Origin: Streptomyces sp. Edi4
GTDB lineage: Bacteria > Actinomycetota > Actinomycetes > Streptomycetales > Streptomycetaceae
Direction of reading: 5' to 3'
DNA: 64,000 bases
Assembly: GCF_040253615.1 (NCBI RefSeq)
Contig: NZ_JBEJGY010000004.1
Coordinates: 3,224,001-3,288,000 of the forward strand
The number at the start of each line of letters is the position of its first letter. Position 1 is the stretch's first letter. The notes under the pieces were generated by a model, which was not told the DNA's origin, searched no databases, and saw nothing but the letters and a program-made list of their open reading frames with translations. Of this stretch, positions 32,522 to 40,770 are shown piece by piece. The position numbers and the translations under genes are program-made.

Positions 32522-33010
32522 TCAGTTGGCGGAACGGTCGGCCCTGTCGACGCCGTCCCAGAGGTTGGAGTGCCAGGCGCGGCCGGTGGCGCCCTTGTTC
32601 TCGCGGTGCTTGTCCGCCGCGCCCGGGTCGATCACGACGAAGGCACTCTCGCCCGGGAACTGCATGTGCAGATGCTCGCGGGCCAGGCGCTCGATGTACG
32701 CGTCGTCCTGGAGCCGTGCCTTCTCGTCGCGCAGCCGCTCGACCGACCGGCGCGCGTCGGCGGCCTTGCGCTGCTGGTCGGAGATGTCGGCGCGCTGCGA
32801 GACGTACTGGCGCATCGGATAGGCGAGCGCCACGATCAGCGAGCACAGCACGAGGGCGAGCAGCGCCGCGCGGCCGGTGAGGCGGGAGCGGCGGGCCTGG
32901 CGCTTGTTCTGCGAGCGGTAGACGCGGGCCGCGGTCTGCTCGCCGAGCACCTTGAGCCGGGCCGCGGTGGAGAACCGGTCGCGGTCCTTGACCTTGGCGT
33001 CGTTGCCCAT
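32522..33010 (-). CDS. FtsB/DivIC-type septum formation initiator protein
   Basis: This 162-residue bitopic membrane protein has a basic cytoplasmic N-terminus (1-54), one TM helix (about 55-75, LLALVLCSLIVALAYPM) and an extracytoplasmic coiled coil (about 80-118, SDQQRKAADARRSVERLRDEK), as in FtsB/DivIC. After the coiled coil come AREHLHMQFPGESAFVV, typical of the family, and a Streptomyces-type tail. FtsB works with FtsL and FtsQ in cell division, needed for sporulation septa. The ATG at 33010 follows GGGAGAG; an earlier codon at 33052 has no ribosome site. It lies just downstream of eno, the usual actinobacterial place. Confidence 0.9.
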   Translation of the reverse strand: MGNDAKVKDRDRFSTAARLKVLGEQTAARVYRSQNKRQARRSRLTGRAALLALVLCSLIVALAYPMRQYVSQRADISDQQRKAADARRSVERLRDEKARLQDDAYIERLAREHLHMQFPGESAFVVIDPGAADKHRENKGATGRAWHSNLWDGVDRADRSAN

Positions 33011-33136
33011 CGCTCTCCCGCCTCCCCGCCGCACACATACGTCCCCGGACACGGTACGGGACCGTGGCCGGGGACGCGGGGACGACTGGCTGGGGCTCAG
33101 CCGCCTGGGCCGCTCGGCTCAGCGAGCGGCCGGTGC

Positions 33137-34417
33137 TCAGTCCTTGAAGCGGGGGAAGGCGCTGCGGCCGGCGTAGACGGCGGCGTCGTCCAGGATCTCC
33201 TCGATGCGCAGGAGCTGGTTGTACTTGGCGACGCGGTCCGAGCGGGCCGGGGCGCCGGTCTTGATCTGACCGCAGTTCACCGCGACGGCGAGGTCGGCGA
33301 TGGTGACGTCCTCGGTCTCGCCGGAGCGGTGGGACATCATGCACTTGAAGCCGTTGCGCTGGGCCATCTCGACGGCGTCCAGGGTCTCGGTCAGCGAACC
33401 GATCTGGTTGACCTTGACGAGCAGGGCGTTGGCGGAGCCCTCCTCGATGCCGCGGGCCAGGCGCTCGGGGTTGGTCACGAACAGGTCGTCACCGACGATC
33501 TGGACCTTGGAGCCGAGGCGCGAGGTGATGGTGTTCCAGCCGGCCCAGTCGTCCTCGAACAGCGGGTCCTCGATGGAGACCAGCGGGTACGCGGAGACGA
33601 GCTCCTCGTAGTACTCGGTCATCTCGGCGGCCGAGCGGGACTTGCCCTCGAACTCGTACTTGCCGTCCTTGTAGAACTCCGACGCGGCGACGTCGAGCGC
33701 GAGCGCGATGTCCTTGCCCGGGGCGTAGCCGGCTTCCTTGATGGCCTCAAGGATGAGGTCGAGGGCGGCGCGGTTGGACTCCAGGTTCGGCGCGAAGCCG
33801 CCCTCGTCGCCGAGGCCGGTCGACAGGCCCTTGCGCTTCAGGACGCCCTTGAGCGTGTGGTAGACCTCGGCACCCCAGCGAAGGGCCTCGGAGAAGGACT
33901 CCGCGCCGATCGGGGCGATCATGAACTCCTGGATGTCGACGTTGGAGTCGGCGTGCGACCCACCGTTGAGGATGTTCATCATCGGAACGGGCAGCAGGTG
34001 CGCGTTCGGGCCGCCGAGGTAGCGGAAGAGCGGCAGGTCGCTGGCCTCGGAGGCGGCGTGCGCGACGGCGAGCGAGACGCCGAGGATGGCGTTGGCGCCG
34101 AGCGAGCCCTTGTTGTCCGTGGCGTCCAGGTCGAACATGGCCTGGTCGATCAGGCGCTGCTCGGTGGCGTCGTAGCCGACGAGCTCCGGGCCGATCTGCT
34201 CGATGACGGCGAGGACGGCCTTCTCGACACCCTTGCCGCCGTAGCGGTTGGGGTCGCCGTCGCGAAGCTCGATGGCCTCGAAGGCACCGGTGGAGGCGCC
34301 GGACGGGACGGCAGCACGGCCGGTGCTGCCGTCGTCGAGGCCGACCTCGACCTCGACCGTGGGGTTGCCTCGGGAGTCCAGGATTTCCCGGGCTACGACG
34401 ACGTCGATGGACGGCAC
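33137..34417 (-). CDS. eno: Enolase
   Basis: The 426-residue glycolytic enzyme dehydrates 2-phosphoglycerate to phosphoenolpyruvate with magnesium. Diagnostic segments include AREILDSRGNPTVEVEV at the N-terminus, PSGASTGAFEA, GLGDEGGFAPN with the catalytic glutamate, ALDVAASEFY and SIEDPLFEDDW with metal-ligand acids, LLVKVNQIGSLTET with the catalytic lysine, and SHRSGETED. I favour the GTG at 34417: AAGGAG is six bases upstream, whereas for the ATG at 34423 it would be directly adjacent. This yields the usual MPSIDVV start. It heads the eno-ftsB-DUF501-ppx series, and a strong terminator separates it from rpfA upstream. Confidence 0.97.
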   Translation of the reverse strand: MPSIDVVVAREILDSRGNPTVEVEVGLDDGSTGRAAVPSGASTGAFEAIELRDGDPNRYGGKGVEKAVLAVIEQIGPELVGYDATEQRLIDQAMFDLDATDNKGSLGANAILGVSLAVAHAASEASDLPLFRYLGGPNAHLLPVPMMNILNGGSHADSNVDIQEFMIAPIGAESFSEALRWGAEVYHTLKGVLKRKGLSTGLGDEGGFAPNLESNRAALDLILEAIKEAGYAPGKDIALALDVAASEFYKDGKYEFEGKSRSAAEMTEYYEELVSAYPLVSIEDPLFEDDWAGWNTITSRLGSKVQIVGDDLFVTNPERLARGIEEGSANALLVKVNQIGSLTETLDAVEMAQRNGFKCMMSHRSGETEDVTIADLAVAVNCGQIKTGAPARSDRVAKYNQLLRIEEILDDAAVYAGRSAFPRFKD

Positions 34418-34619
34418 GAGCATCTCCTTCTGGGATGTGACGCTAGATGTGACGCAGGCGGTGCAAGGGACCCGCGGGGTCGCTTCGCCTTGCGACAAGA
34501 GCCTAACCGGCTCCGGGGGTCCAGCCGGCCGAGTGCCCGCGTCCTGGGACGAAAAAGGGCCCAATGACCCTGATTCCCGGACAAAGGCCCACAACACTAC
34601 TGCCCGGTAACGGCGAAAA

Positions 34620-34661
34620 CCCCGGCCCGGCGCGTACGGGGGAACGCGCGCCGGGCCGGGG
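34620..34661 (-). terminator. Perfect 15-bp hairpin terminator after rpfA
   Basis: CCCCGGCCCGGCGCG (34620-34634) pairs with CGCGCCGGGCCGGGG (34647-34661) around a 12-base loop, 57 bp past the stop of the Rpf gene. The rest of the gap down to eno holds its promoter. Confidence 0.85.
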
Positions 34662-34717
34662 CTGCCTTGGGGGCGGGCCGACCTTGGGGAGGGGGCCTGC
34701 CTTGGGGGCCGGCCGGC

Positions 34718-35440
34718 TCAGCCGAGGTGCAGCTTCTGGCCCGGGAAGATCAGGTTCGCGTCCTTGACGATGTCCTTGTTCAGGTCGAACAGCTTCTGCC
34801 AGCCACCCTGGGTGTGGTTGACGGTCGCGATGTTGCCGAGCGTGTCGCCGGACTTGACGGTGTACTCGCCGTCGCCCTGCTTGACCGGCTCGGTGCGCTG
34901 CTCGCTGCGGCTGGCCTTCGGCGCCGCCTCGGTGCGCTGCTCGGTCTGCTGCGACTTCTGCTGCGTCTTCTGCTGGGGCTGGACGCGCTGCTTCGGCTTC
35001 GAGGGCTTGGCCGACTTCGAAGAGGAAGAGGACGAACCGGAGGTGTCCACATCGGCCTTGGCGCCACCGGAGCTCAGGTTGCCGGCGCCCGCGCAGGACC
35101 AGGCGCCCGGGCCCTGGATGGAGAGCAGCTTCTCGGCGGCGGCTATCTGCTGGCCCTTGGTGGCCAGGTCGGCGCGCGAGGCGTACTTGGTGCCGCCGGC
35201 GGCGGCCCAGGAGGACTGCGAGAACTGGAGGCCACCGTAGTAGCCGTTGCCGGTGTTGATGGACCAGTTGCCGCCGGACTCGCACTGGGCGACGGCGTCC
35301 CAGGTCTGCACGGAGGCGGCGGAGGCGTTGCCGGCCGCCATCAGCGGAGCGGCGACCGCGGCACCGGCGACACCGGCGAGCGTGGCGACACGGACGGCCT
35401 TGGACGGGCGGCGGTGCTTGCCCTTGCCGGAAAGCAGCAT
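34718..35440 (-). CDS. rpfA: Resuscitation-promoting factor-like muralytic enzyme with LysM domain (RpfA type)
   Basis: The 240-residue secreted protein should cleave peptidoglycan glycan strands to aid spore germination and growth. A signal peptide ends near residue 41 (AAGNASA). The Rpf transglycosylase-like domain (44-115) has TWDAVAQCESGGNWSIN with the catalytic glutamate, YYGGLQFSQSSW, and a second cysteine in GAWSCAG. A Ser/Lys/Gln-rich linker (about 128-188) leads to a C-terminal LysM (about 192-239, YTVKSGDTLGNIATVNH). GAGGAGA precedes the ATG. Upstream lies a ydaO-type riboswitch, the known control of rpfA in Streptomyces by cyclic di-AMP. A related Rpf gene follows upstream at 35.9 kb. 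Confidence 0.93.
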   Translation of the reverse strand: MLLSGKGKHRRPSKAVRVATLAGVAGAAVAAPLMAAGNASAASVQTWDAVAQCESGGNWSINTGNGYYGGLQFSQSSWAAAGGTKYASRADLATKGQQIAAAEKLLSIQGPGAWSCAGAGNLSSGGAKADVDTSGSSSSSSKSAKPSKPKQRVQPQQKTQQKSQQTEQRTEAAPKASRSEQRTEPVKQGDGEYTVKSGDTLGNIATVNHTQGGWQKLFDLNKDIVKDANLIFPGQKLHLG

Positions 35441-35865
35441 GAGTTCTCCTCACCGACGCCTGCGAGGTGAGCTGTCGGGTTCGGGCGTGAGCTGCCCGGC
35501 CGGACGTCGTGCGTCCGTCTTCACCCCAAGCCGGTCGGCAGTCCGTGTGAACTGCCGGGACCGGCGCCTACCTTGGGTCCCCCGCTCCTGCCTACGGCGC
35601 ATAAGCGTCGACTGTTCCCATCGGCCGACGGCAGGATTCGGCGTTCTCGGTCGAAGGGGCTCGCGGTGACGAGCGAGTCCGACGAAAACACACGCCCCGC
35701 CAATGTTCAAAGAGGCACATCGGGGAGAAAACCCCCTTACTTGCGGCCACAGAAGGGATGTTTCCGCAGGTGAGGGGCGGGGCGGACGGACCGGGCAGAC
35801 GGGACACGCCAGTTGAGGCGAAGAGACCCATGTCTCACTTGCACACAACGGACATACAGCCCGAA
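35441..35865. other. Intergenic region carrying the rpfA leader
   Basis: The gap holds the riboswitch (35492-35633) and, to its right, the likely rpfA promoter within the less GC-rich stretch 35690-35760. No gene is seen. Confidence 0.55.
35492..35633 (-). ncRNA. ydaO-type cyclic di-AMP riboswitch
   Basis: On the minus strand the conserved pair of elements is present: GCGGGGGACCCAA followed about 50 bases later by CTTGGGGTGAA. Between them is a GC hairpin (CGGCAGT/ACTGCCG). The closing P1 helix is CTGCC-GT-CGGCCG (from 35633) with CGGCCGGGCAG (ending 35492). This matches the ydaO/yuaA motif, which binds cyclic di-AMP and in Streptomyces lowers rpfA expression by transcription attenuation. 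It lies 52-193 bases upstream of the rpfA ATG. Confidence 0.9.
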
Positions 35866-36933
35866 CTAGCCCTGCTGCGGAGCCGAGTTCGGGGTGGCGG
35901 ACGGGGCCGCCGACGCGGTGGCCGACGAGGTCGCGCTCGGGGTCGCGGGGGCCGCGGGAGCGGCGGTCACACCCTTCAGGTCCAGGCTCTGGCCAGGCAG
36001 GATGAGGTTGGGGTCGGTGCCGATCAGCCGCTCGTTGGCGTGGTAGAGCGCGGGCCAGCCGCCCTCGACCTTGTGCGCGTCGGCGATGACCGAGAGGTTG
36101 TCGCCGGGGCGGACGGTGTAGGCGCCGCTCGCGTCAGGGGTGTTGCCGCCCTCCCGTGAGGCGCCGTCACCCCGCGAGGCGCGCTGCCCCGCGTCGCGGT
36201 CCTCGCCGGCCGGGGCGCCCGTGCCGCCGCCGGCGGCGGGGTCGGGCCGGCCGGCCTCGGCGCCGGGCGCGGTGGACCCGGGCTTGGCGCCGGCGCCGCC
36301 CTCCGGCGCGGGGGTGCCCCGGTGCTTGCCGGAGCTGGACGGGGTGGAGGCGGAGGGCGCCGGTGAGTTGGCCGGGCCGTCCTGCCGGGTGGCGTCCGGG
36401 GCCGGGGTGGCCGCCGTGCCGCCCGGAGTGGCGGCGTCCTCGGGCGTCTTGGTGGCGGGGGTGGCCGGGGTCGCCGGGGTGACCGGAACCGACGGCGCGG
36501 GCGACGCGGTGGAGCCCGAGGTGTCGGGCACGCCCGGATCGACGTCCGCCGAGCCGCCGCCCTTGGTGAGGCCGGCGCCGGCGCCGCAGTTCGCGAACGC
36601 CGAGGGCCCCTTGGCCGCGAGCACCTTCTCAGCGACGGCTATCTGCTGGGCGCGGCTGGCGAGGTCGGCGCGCTGGGCGTACTCGTTGCCGCCGTACGCC
36701 TCCCAGGTGGCCTGCGAGAACTGGAGCCCGCCGTACAGACCGTTGCCGAAGTCGGCGCTCCACTGCCCGCCGGACTCGCAGGAGGCGACCTGGTTCCAGG
36801 TGCCGGCGTCCGCGGCGTGCGCGCCGGTCGCGGCGAGCAGGGGAAGCGCGATGGCCGATCCGGTCACTCCCGCCGCTACGACGAGGGCGGGTGCCTGGCG
36901 GGGTCGACGATGCCGTCCATTCCCGGAGCGCAT
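35866..36933 (-). CDS. Second Rpf-like muralytic protein with long linker and LysM domain
   Basis: This 355-residue paralogue of the neighbouring RpfA has a signal peptide ending near residue 40 (ATGAHA) and an Rpf domain (about 42-115; TWNQVASCESGGQWSADFG with the catalytic glutamate, LYGGLQFSQATWEAYGG). A long low-complexity linker rich in Pro, Thr, Ala and Gly (about 120-265) precedes a LysM (about 272-320, YTVRPGDNLSVIADAHK), and a Pro/Ala/Thr/Ser tail (about 325-355) closes it. The tail after LysM is absent from RpfA. GGAAGG precedes the ATG. No ydaO-like elements are seen in its 155-bp upstream gap, so it escapes that control. Confidence 0.92.
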   Translation of the reverse strand: MRSGNGRHRRPRQAPALVVAAGVTGSAIALPLLAATGAHAADAGTWNQVASCESGGQWSADFGNGLYGGLQFSQATWEAYGGNEYAQRADLASRAQQIAVAEKVLAAKGPSAFANCGAGAGLTKGGGSADVDPGVPDTSGSTASPAPSVPVTPATPATPATKTPEDAATPGGTAATPAPDATRQDGPANSPAPSASTPSSSGKHRGTPAPEGGAGAKPGSTAPGAEAGRPDPAAGGGTGAPAGEDRDAGQRASRGDGASREGGNTPDASGAYTVRPGDNLSVIADAHKVEGGWPALYHANERLIGTDPNLILPGQSLDLKGVTAAPAAPATPSATSSATASAAPSATPNSAPQQG

Positions 36934-37088
36934 GGATAAGGCCTTCCGTGTGACTGCTGAGCCGAATGAACGGTGAACGTAGCCGTACTCGAACGTCTGT
37001 CACAAGTCGATGGACTCACGATCACATAAAAGTCACAGTCCTGACGGCGTGTCAGTCGCGCTCCGTGCGAGGTGTCCGGTACGCCGCC

Positions 37089-38339
37089 TCAGCGCGGCGG
37101 GGTGAACGCGACCGGCAGCGTGCGCAGTCCGCGCATGATGAGGCCGCCGCGCCAGCGCAACTCCTCCGGTTCCGCTGCCAGGCGCAGGTCCGGCAGGCGC
37201 CGCAGCAGGGTCGCCAGGGCGGTCTGTCCCTCCAGCCTGGCCAGCGGCGCGCCGAGGCAGTAGTGGATGCCGTGGCCGTATCCGAGGTGCTGGTTGTCGC
37301 GCCGGCCGAGGTCGAGCGTGTCGGGATCGTCGAAGCGCTCCGGGTCGCGGTCGGCGGCGGCGAGGACGACCAGGACCGGGTCGCCGGGTGCGATGTCCTG
37401 GCCGCCGAGGGTCAGCGCCTCGGTGGCGAACCGCCAGGTCGCGAGCTCGACCGGCCCGTCGTAGCGCAGCAGTTCCTCTACGCCGGTCTCCAGCAGGGCG
37501 CTCTCGCCGGCCGCGAGCGAGGCCTGGAGGCGGTGGCGCTGCCCGGGGTTGCCCAGCAGGGCGTACATCCCGTTCCCGATCAGGTTGACGGTGGTCTCGA
37601 ACCCGGCGAAGAGAAGGATGAAGGCCATCGCGGCGGCCTCGTTCTCCGTCAGGTGCTCGCCGTGGTCGCTGGCCTCGATGAGCCGCGAGATGAGGTCGTC
37701 GCCGGGGTTCTCGCGCTTCTTGTGGATGAGCTCGGCGAGGTAGTTACGCATCTTCTTCACCGAACGTGCGACGCCGCCGCGCGGGCCACCGCCGTGCCGG
37801 ATCATCATCCCCGCCCAGTCGCGGAAGTCGTCCTGGTCCTCGCGGGGTACGCCGAGGAGGTCGCAGATGGCGTAAATGGGGAGCGGGAAGGCGAACTCGT
37901 GGATGAGGTCGGCCTCGCCGTTCGCCGCGAACGCGTCGATGAGTTGGTCGGTCAACTCCTGTACGCGGGGCGCGAATTGGGCGACCGTACGAGGTGTGAA
38001 CGCCTTCGACACGAGGCGGCGCAGCCGGGTGTGGTCGGGCGGGTCGATGTTGAGCAGATGCGTCATCAGCTCGGCCTTGCGCTCGCCCGGGATGCCGGTT
38101 TTGCCCTTGGCGTGGGCGGGCTCGGCGTGGTGCGCCGGGTTCTTGGAGAGCCGCTGGTCGGCGAGGGCCTGCTTGGCGTCCCCGTACCGCGTCACGAGCC
38201 AGGCCTCCACGCCGCTGGGGAGCCGGGTGCGGTGCACGGGGGTGTGCGTGCGGAGCCAGGCGTAGGCGGGGTAGGGGTTGGTGGCGAACTCCCAGGTGAA
38301 GAGTTCCGGACCGGCGGTGAGTGGGGCGTCGTCCTGCAC
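37089..38339 (-). CDS. Cytochrome P450
   Basis: The 416-residue soluble bacterial P450 should hydroxylate or otherwise oxidise a small hydrophobic substrate with electrons from a ferredoxin. The I-helix is MAFILLFAGFETTVNLIG (oxygen-activating threonine in AGFETT), the K-helix carries the ExxR pair in EELLRYDGP, and the heme loop is YGHGIHYCLGAPLARLEG with C361 as thiolate ligand. HLLNIDPPDHTRLRRLVSKA is the typical C-helix region. The GTG at 38339 follows a GGGGGG run. No ferredoxin or ferredoxin reductase gene is adjacent, and no biosynthetic gene cluster surrounds it, so substrate is unknown; it lies just upstream of the second Rpf gene. Confidence 0.94.
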   Translation of the reverse strand: MQDDAPLTAGPELFTWEFATNPYPAYAWLRTHTPVHRTRLPSGVEAWLVTRYGDAKQALADQRLSKNPAHHAEPAHAKGKTGIPGERKAELMTHLLNIDPPDHTRLRRLVSKAFTPRTVAQFAPRVQELTDQLIDAFAANGEADLIHEFAFPLPIYAICDLLGVPREDQDDFRDWAGMMIRHGGGPRGGVARSVKKMRNYLAELIHKKRENPGDDLISRLIEASDHGEHLTENEAAAMAFILLFAGFETTVNLIGNGMYALLGNPGQRHRLQASLAAGESALLETGVEELLRYDGPVELATWRFATEALTLGGQDIAPGDPVLVVLAAADRDPERFDDPDTLDLGRRDNQHLGYGHGIHYCLGAPLARLEGQTALATLLRRLPDLRLAAEPEELRWRGGLIMRGLRTLPVAFTPPR

Positions 38340-38834
38340 CCCCCGAACGTATCCCGCGCCGCCCCTGCCGGGGGCCGGGGGGCTGACTCCGCCCGTGCGG
38401 GCCGGCACCGACCCTGCCGGGGGCCGGGGGGGGCTGACTCTGCCCGTGCGGGCCGGCACGGGATGCCTCAGGGGCTCCGCCCCAGACCCCGTTCGCGCCT
38501 GAAGGGCCGCTCGTCCTCAAACGCCGGACAGGCTGAGATTGTCGGTACGGGCCAGAGCCGAGTGACCAGGGGCGCGGGGAACTGCGCGGCCAGCCACGAA
38601 CGGTCCGCGGCCAAGGCACCAGAGGCTCCGCCCCAGACCCCGTTCGCGCCTGAAGGGCCGCTCGTCCTCAAACGCCGGACGGGCTGAAGCTGCCTCTGGA
38701 GGCCAGCACAAGCACTGCCCGGGGTTGCCCCGCCCGGGCCCGCACCAGCCCCGCCAGGGGCGCGGGGAACTGCGCGGCCGGCACCCACGGGCCCGCACCC
38801 CCAAGCGGACCTGCGCATCCGCCGCTCGGCGGGG
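38340..38834. repeat. Intergenic repeat array (reverse orientation) with 49-bp and 151-bp duplications
   Basis: No gene is seen in this 495-bp gap. A 49-bp unit beginning CTGCCGGGGGCC is repeated in tandem (38365 and 38414). Then a block with GGGCTCCGCCCCAGACCCC, GCTCGTCCTCAAACGCCGGAC and GGCGCGGGGAACTGCGCG occurs twice, 151 bp apart (about 38471 and 38622). All modules are in reverse orientation compared with the array at 10 kb. Confidence 0.85.
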
Positions 38835-39791
38835 CTACTCCGCCGCCCGGATCGCCTCGCGGTACGTCCGCGCCGCCGCGCGCAACGCGGCCTCCGGATC
38901 GACCCCCGCCGCCTCCGCCTCCACCGCGAGGCCGAGCAGCCGGTAGCCCACCCCCTCCCCGGAGGGAAGCGGGACATCCAGGCCACCCGCCCGCGCCCGC
39001 CCGGACAGCTTGGCCGCGAGGGCGAGGGCCGGCTGGCCCAGCGGCACCCCGTCCGTCACCGACGCCCGCCGCTTCTCGACCGCCTTCATCCGCAGCCAGT
39101 GCTCCTTGACCTCCTCCGGCGTCTCGGCCGACTCGGAGCCGAACACATGCGGATGCCGGTGGATGAGCTTCTCCACGATCCCGGCCGCGACGTCGTCGAT
39201 GGAGAACGGCTCCTCCTCGTCCTCCTCGGCGATCCGCGCGTGGAAGACGACCTGGAGCAGCACATCGCCCAGCTCTTCGCGCAGCTCGTCCCTGTCGCCC
39301 TCCTCCACCGCCTCGACCAGTTCGTACGCCTCCTCGAGGGCGTACTTGGCGAGTCCCTTGTGGGTCTGCCGCGAGGACCAGGGGCAGGCGCGCCTGATGC
39401 GGTCCATGACCTGGACCAGGTCGAGCAGGCGCGCGCCCGGCAGATCGTAGGAGCCGGGCAGCAGCTCCAGGTCGGGCATGCTCACCCGGCCCGACCCGGC
39501 CAGGCGGGCGAGGCCGTCGGTGAGCCGCTGGTCGCCCTCGCCGGAGGGGAGCACGACCACCGTGCGGCCCCCCGCGCACGCCGCGACCAGTTCCGCCGCG
39601 TCCGGCACGGAGAGCTCGGCCTCGATGCCCGCCTCGCGCAGATACGGCAGCTGCGGATGCCCGGGGTCGGGGCACAGGACGAGGTCGGCGGCGCGCAGGG
39701 TCTCCCACGCGGGCCACGACAGGAGCCCGGGGGCGACCCGGTGGCTCGCCGTGAGCAGAACGATTCGGCCGGGTTCTTCGACAGCAGTCAC
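38835..39791 (-). CDS. mazG: MazG-type nucleoside triphosphate pyrophosphohydrolase
   Basis: The 318-residue protein should hydrolyse NTPs or dNTPs to monophosphates, cleansing the nucleotide pool. The MazG core is in the second half: MDRIRRACPWSSRQTHKG (about 128-145), then KYALEEAYELVEAVEEGD and RDELREELGDVLLQVVFHARI with the acidic EExxE and ExxxD metal ligands, and IHRHPHVFG. The first 120 residues (IVLLTASHRVAPGLLSW start) form an extra N-terminal domain, possibly related to tetrapyrrole methylases as in other MazG fusions; I am not sure of that. GTG start. A SurA-like lipoprotein gene lies 21 bp upstream and is probably cotranscribed. Confidence 0.92.
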   Translation of the reverse strand: MTAVEEPGRIVLLTASHRVAPGLLSWPAWETLRAADLVLCPDPGHPQLPYLREAGIEAELSVPDAAELVAACAGGRTVVVLPSGEGDQRLTDGLARLAGSGRVSMPDLELLPGSYDLPGARLLDLVQVMDRIRRACPWSSRQTHKGLAKYALEEAYELVEAVEEGDRDELREELGDVLLQVVFHARIAEEDEEEPFSIDDVAAGIVEKLIHRHPHVFGSESAETPEEVKEHWLRMKAVEKRRASVTDGVPLGQPALALAAKLSGRARAGGLDVPLPSGEGVGYRLLGLAVEAEAAGVDPEAALRAAARTYREAIRAAE

Positions 39792-39812
39792 CCGTCGAAC
39801 CTACCCGCAGGC

Positions 39813-40523
39813 TCAGCCGGTCGAGGCGGCGTCCCCCGGGTTGTCCTGCTGGTCGGGGGCGGGGCCCTGCTGATCCTGGGGCACACCCTGGGGCGCGCCC
39901 TGGGGCCCCGCCGCCGGCTTGGCCCGGGCGATCCACGGCGCCTGGTAGTCGGCGAGCTGGATCTGGCTCGCGTTCCAGCTGCCGTAGCGGGGGTTCACGT
40001 CCACCTGGAGGTCCTTGGACGCCTTGACCAGGACGGGCAGCAGATCCTGCTGGGTGCGCGCGCCGATCTTGGCGGCCAGCTTCTGCTCGGTCACCTGCCG
40101 CTGGACGTAGGTGTCGATCTGGTCCGGCGCGAGCCCCCCATTGGTGAGGGCCTGTTCGCGCAGCTGGTCCTCGCCGCCGGCCTGCCGGACCATCGCGGCC
40201 CGCGCGTCCTGCGTCTCCTTGCGACTGACGCTCACCCCGGCCTGCCCGGCGGCGCGCGCGAGCACCCGGTCGAAGATCATGTTGCTGAGCTTCACCTTGC
40301 CGAGCTGACCCGAGTCCTTGATCAGCTGCGCGGACTGCGGGGCCTGCTGCTGCGCCGCCCGTACGTCCTTGACCTCGGCCTGCAACGCGGAGACCTCGAT
40401 CCGTTCGCCCCCGACGACGGCCGCGGCCCCCGGGTGGGCCGTGCTGCCGCACGCGGTCAGAAGGGGACCCGCGGCGAGCAGGACGACAGAGACGGAGAGC
40501 GCGGTACGACGACGGCGGTGCAA
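39813..40523 (-). CDS. SurA-N-domain lipoprotein (extracytoplasmic chaperone-like)
   Basis: The 236-residue lipoprotein has a signal peptide with lipobox LLTACG (cysteine 25), so it should be anchored outside the cell membrane. Residues 30-190 resemble the helical SurA N-terminal chaperone domain (VVGGERIEVSALQAEVKDVR; then LSNMIFDRVLARAAGQAG). No parvulin isomerase domain follows; the end is an Ala/Gln/Pro/Gly-rich tail (GAPQGVPQDQQGPAPD). The start codon is TTG at 40523, decided by GGGAGG five bases upstream; no ATG or GTG fits. It may help fold secreted proteins. It precedes mazG by 21 bp. Confidence 0.85.
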   Translation of the reverse strand: MHRRRRTALSVSVVLLAAGPLLTACGSTAHPGAAAVVGGERIEVSALQAEVKDVRAAQQQAPQSAQLIKDSGQLGKVKLSNMIFDRVLARAAGQAGVSVSRKETQDARAAMVRQAGGEDQLREQALTNGGLAPDQIDTYVQRQVTEQKLAAKIGARTQQDLLPVLVKASKDLQVDVNPRYGSWNASQIQLADYQAPWIARAKPAAGPQGAPQGVPQDQQGPAPDQQDNPGDAASTG

Positions 40524-40770
40524 AGGGGCCTCCCGGCGGAGCAGATACGTGCGGCGTGGCGACGGACCTTGCTAAGACCTTGCGGTGATCGATGTTAGGC
40601 AGTCGGCGGGGCCGGGGCCACTGATTCGCCCAACGATTCGCGACCCCCATCGGTCGCGGGGGTGAAGCCGGATGAAGCCGCGCCGTCCATCACGTGAACT
40701 GACGTCCGCACCGGCCGTGTTGGTGGCGGTGGTCCGGCATATTCGAGGCAGCGCACAGCAAAGGACCCCG

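Noticed and set aside
37089..38339. P450 as part of a secondary-metabolite cluster
   Set aside because: Neighbours are Rpf proteins, MazG and a lipoprotein; no biosynthetic enzymes or redox partners are adjacent.
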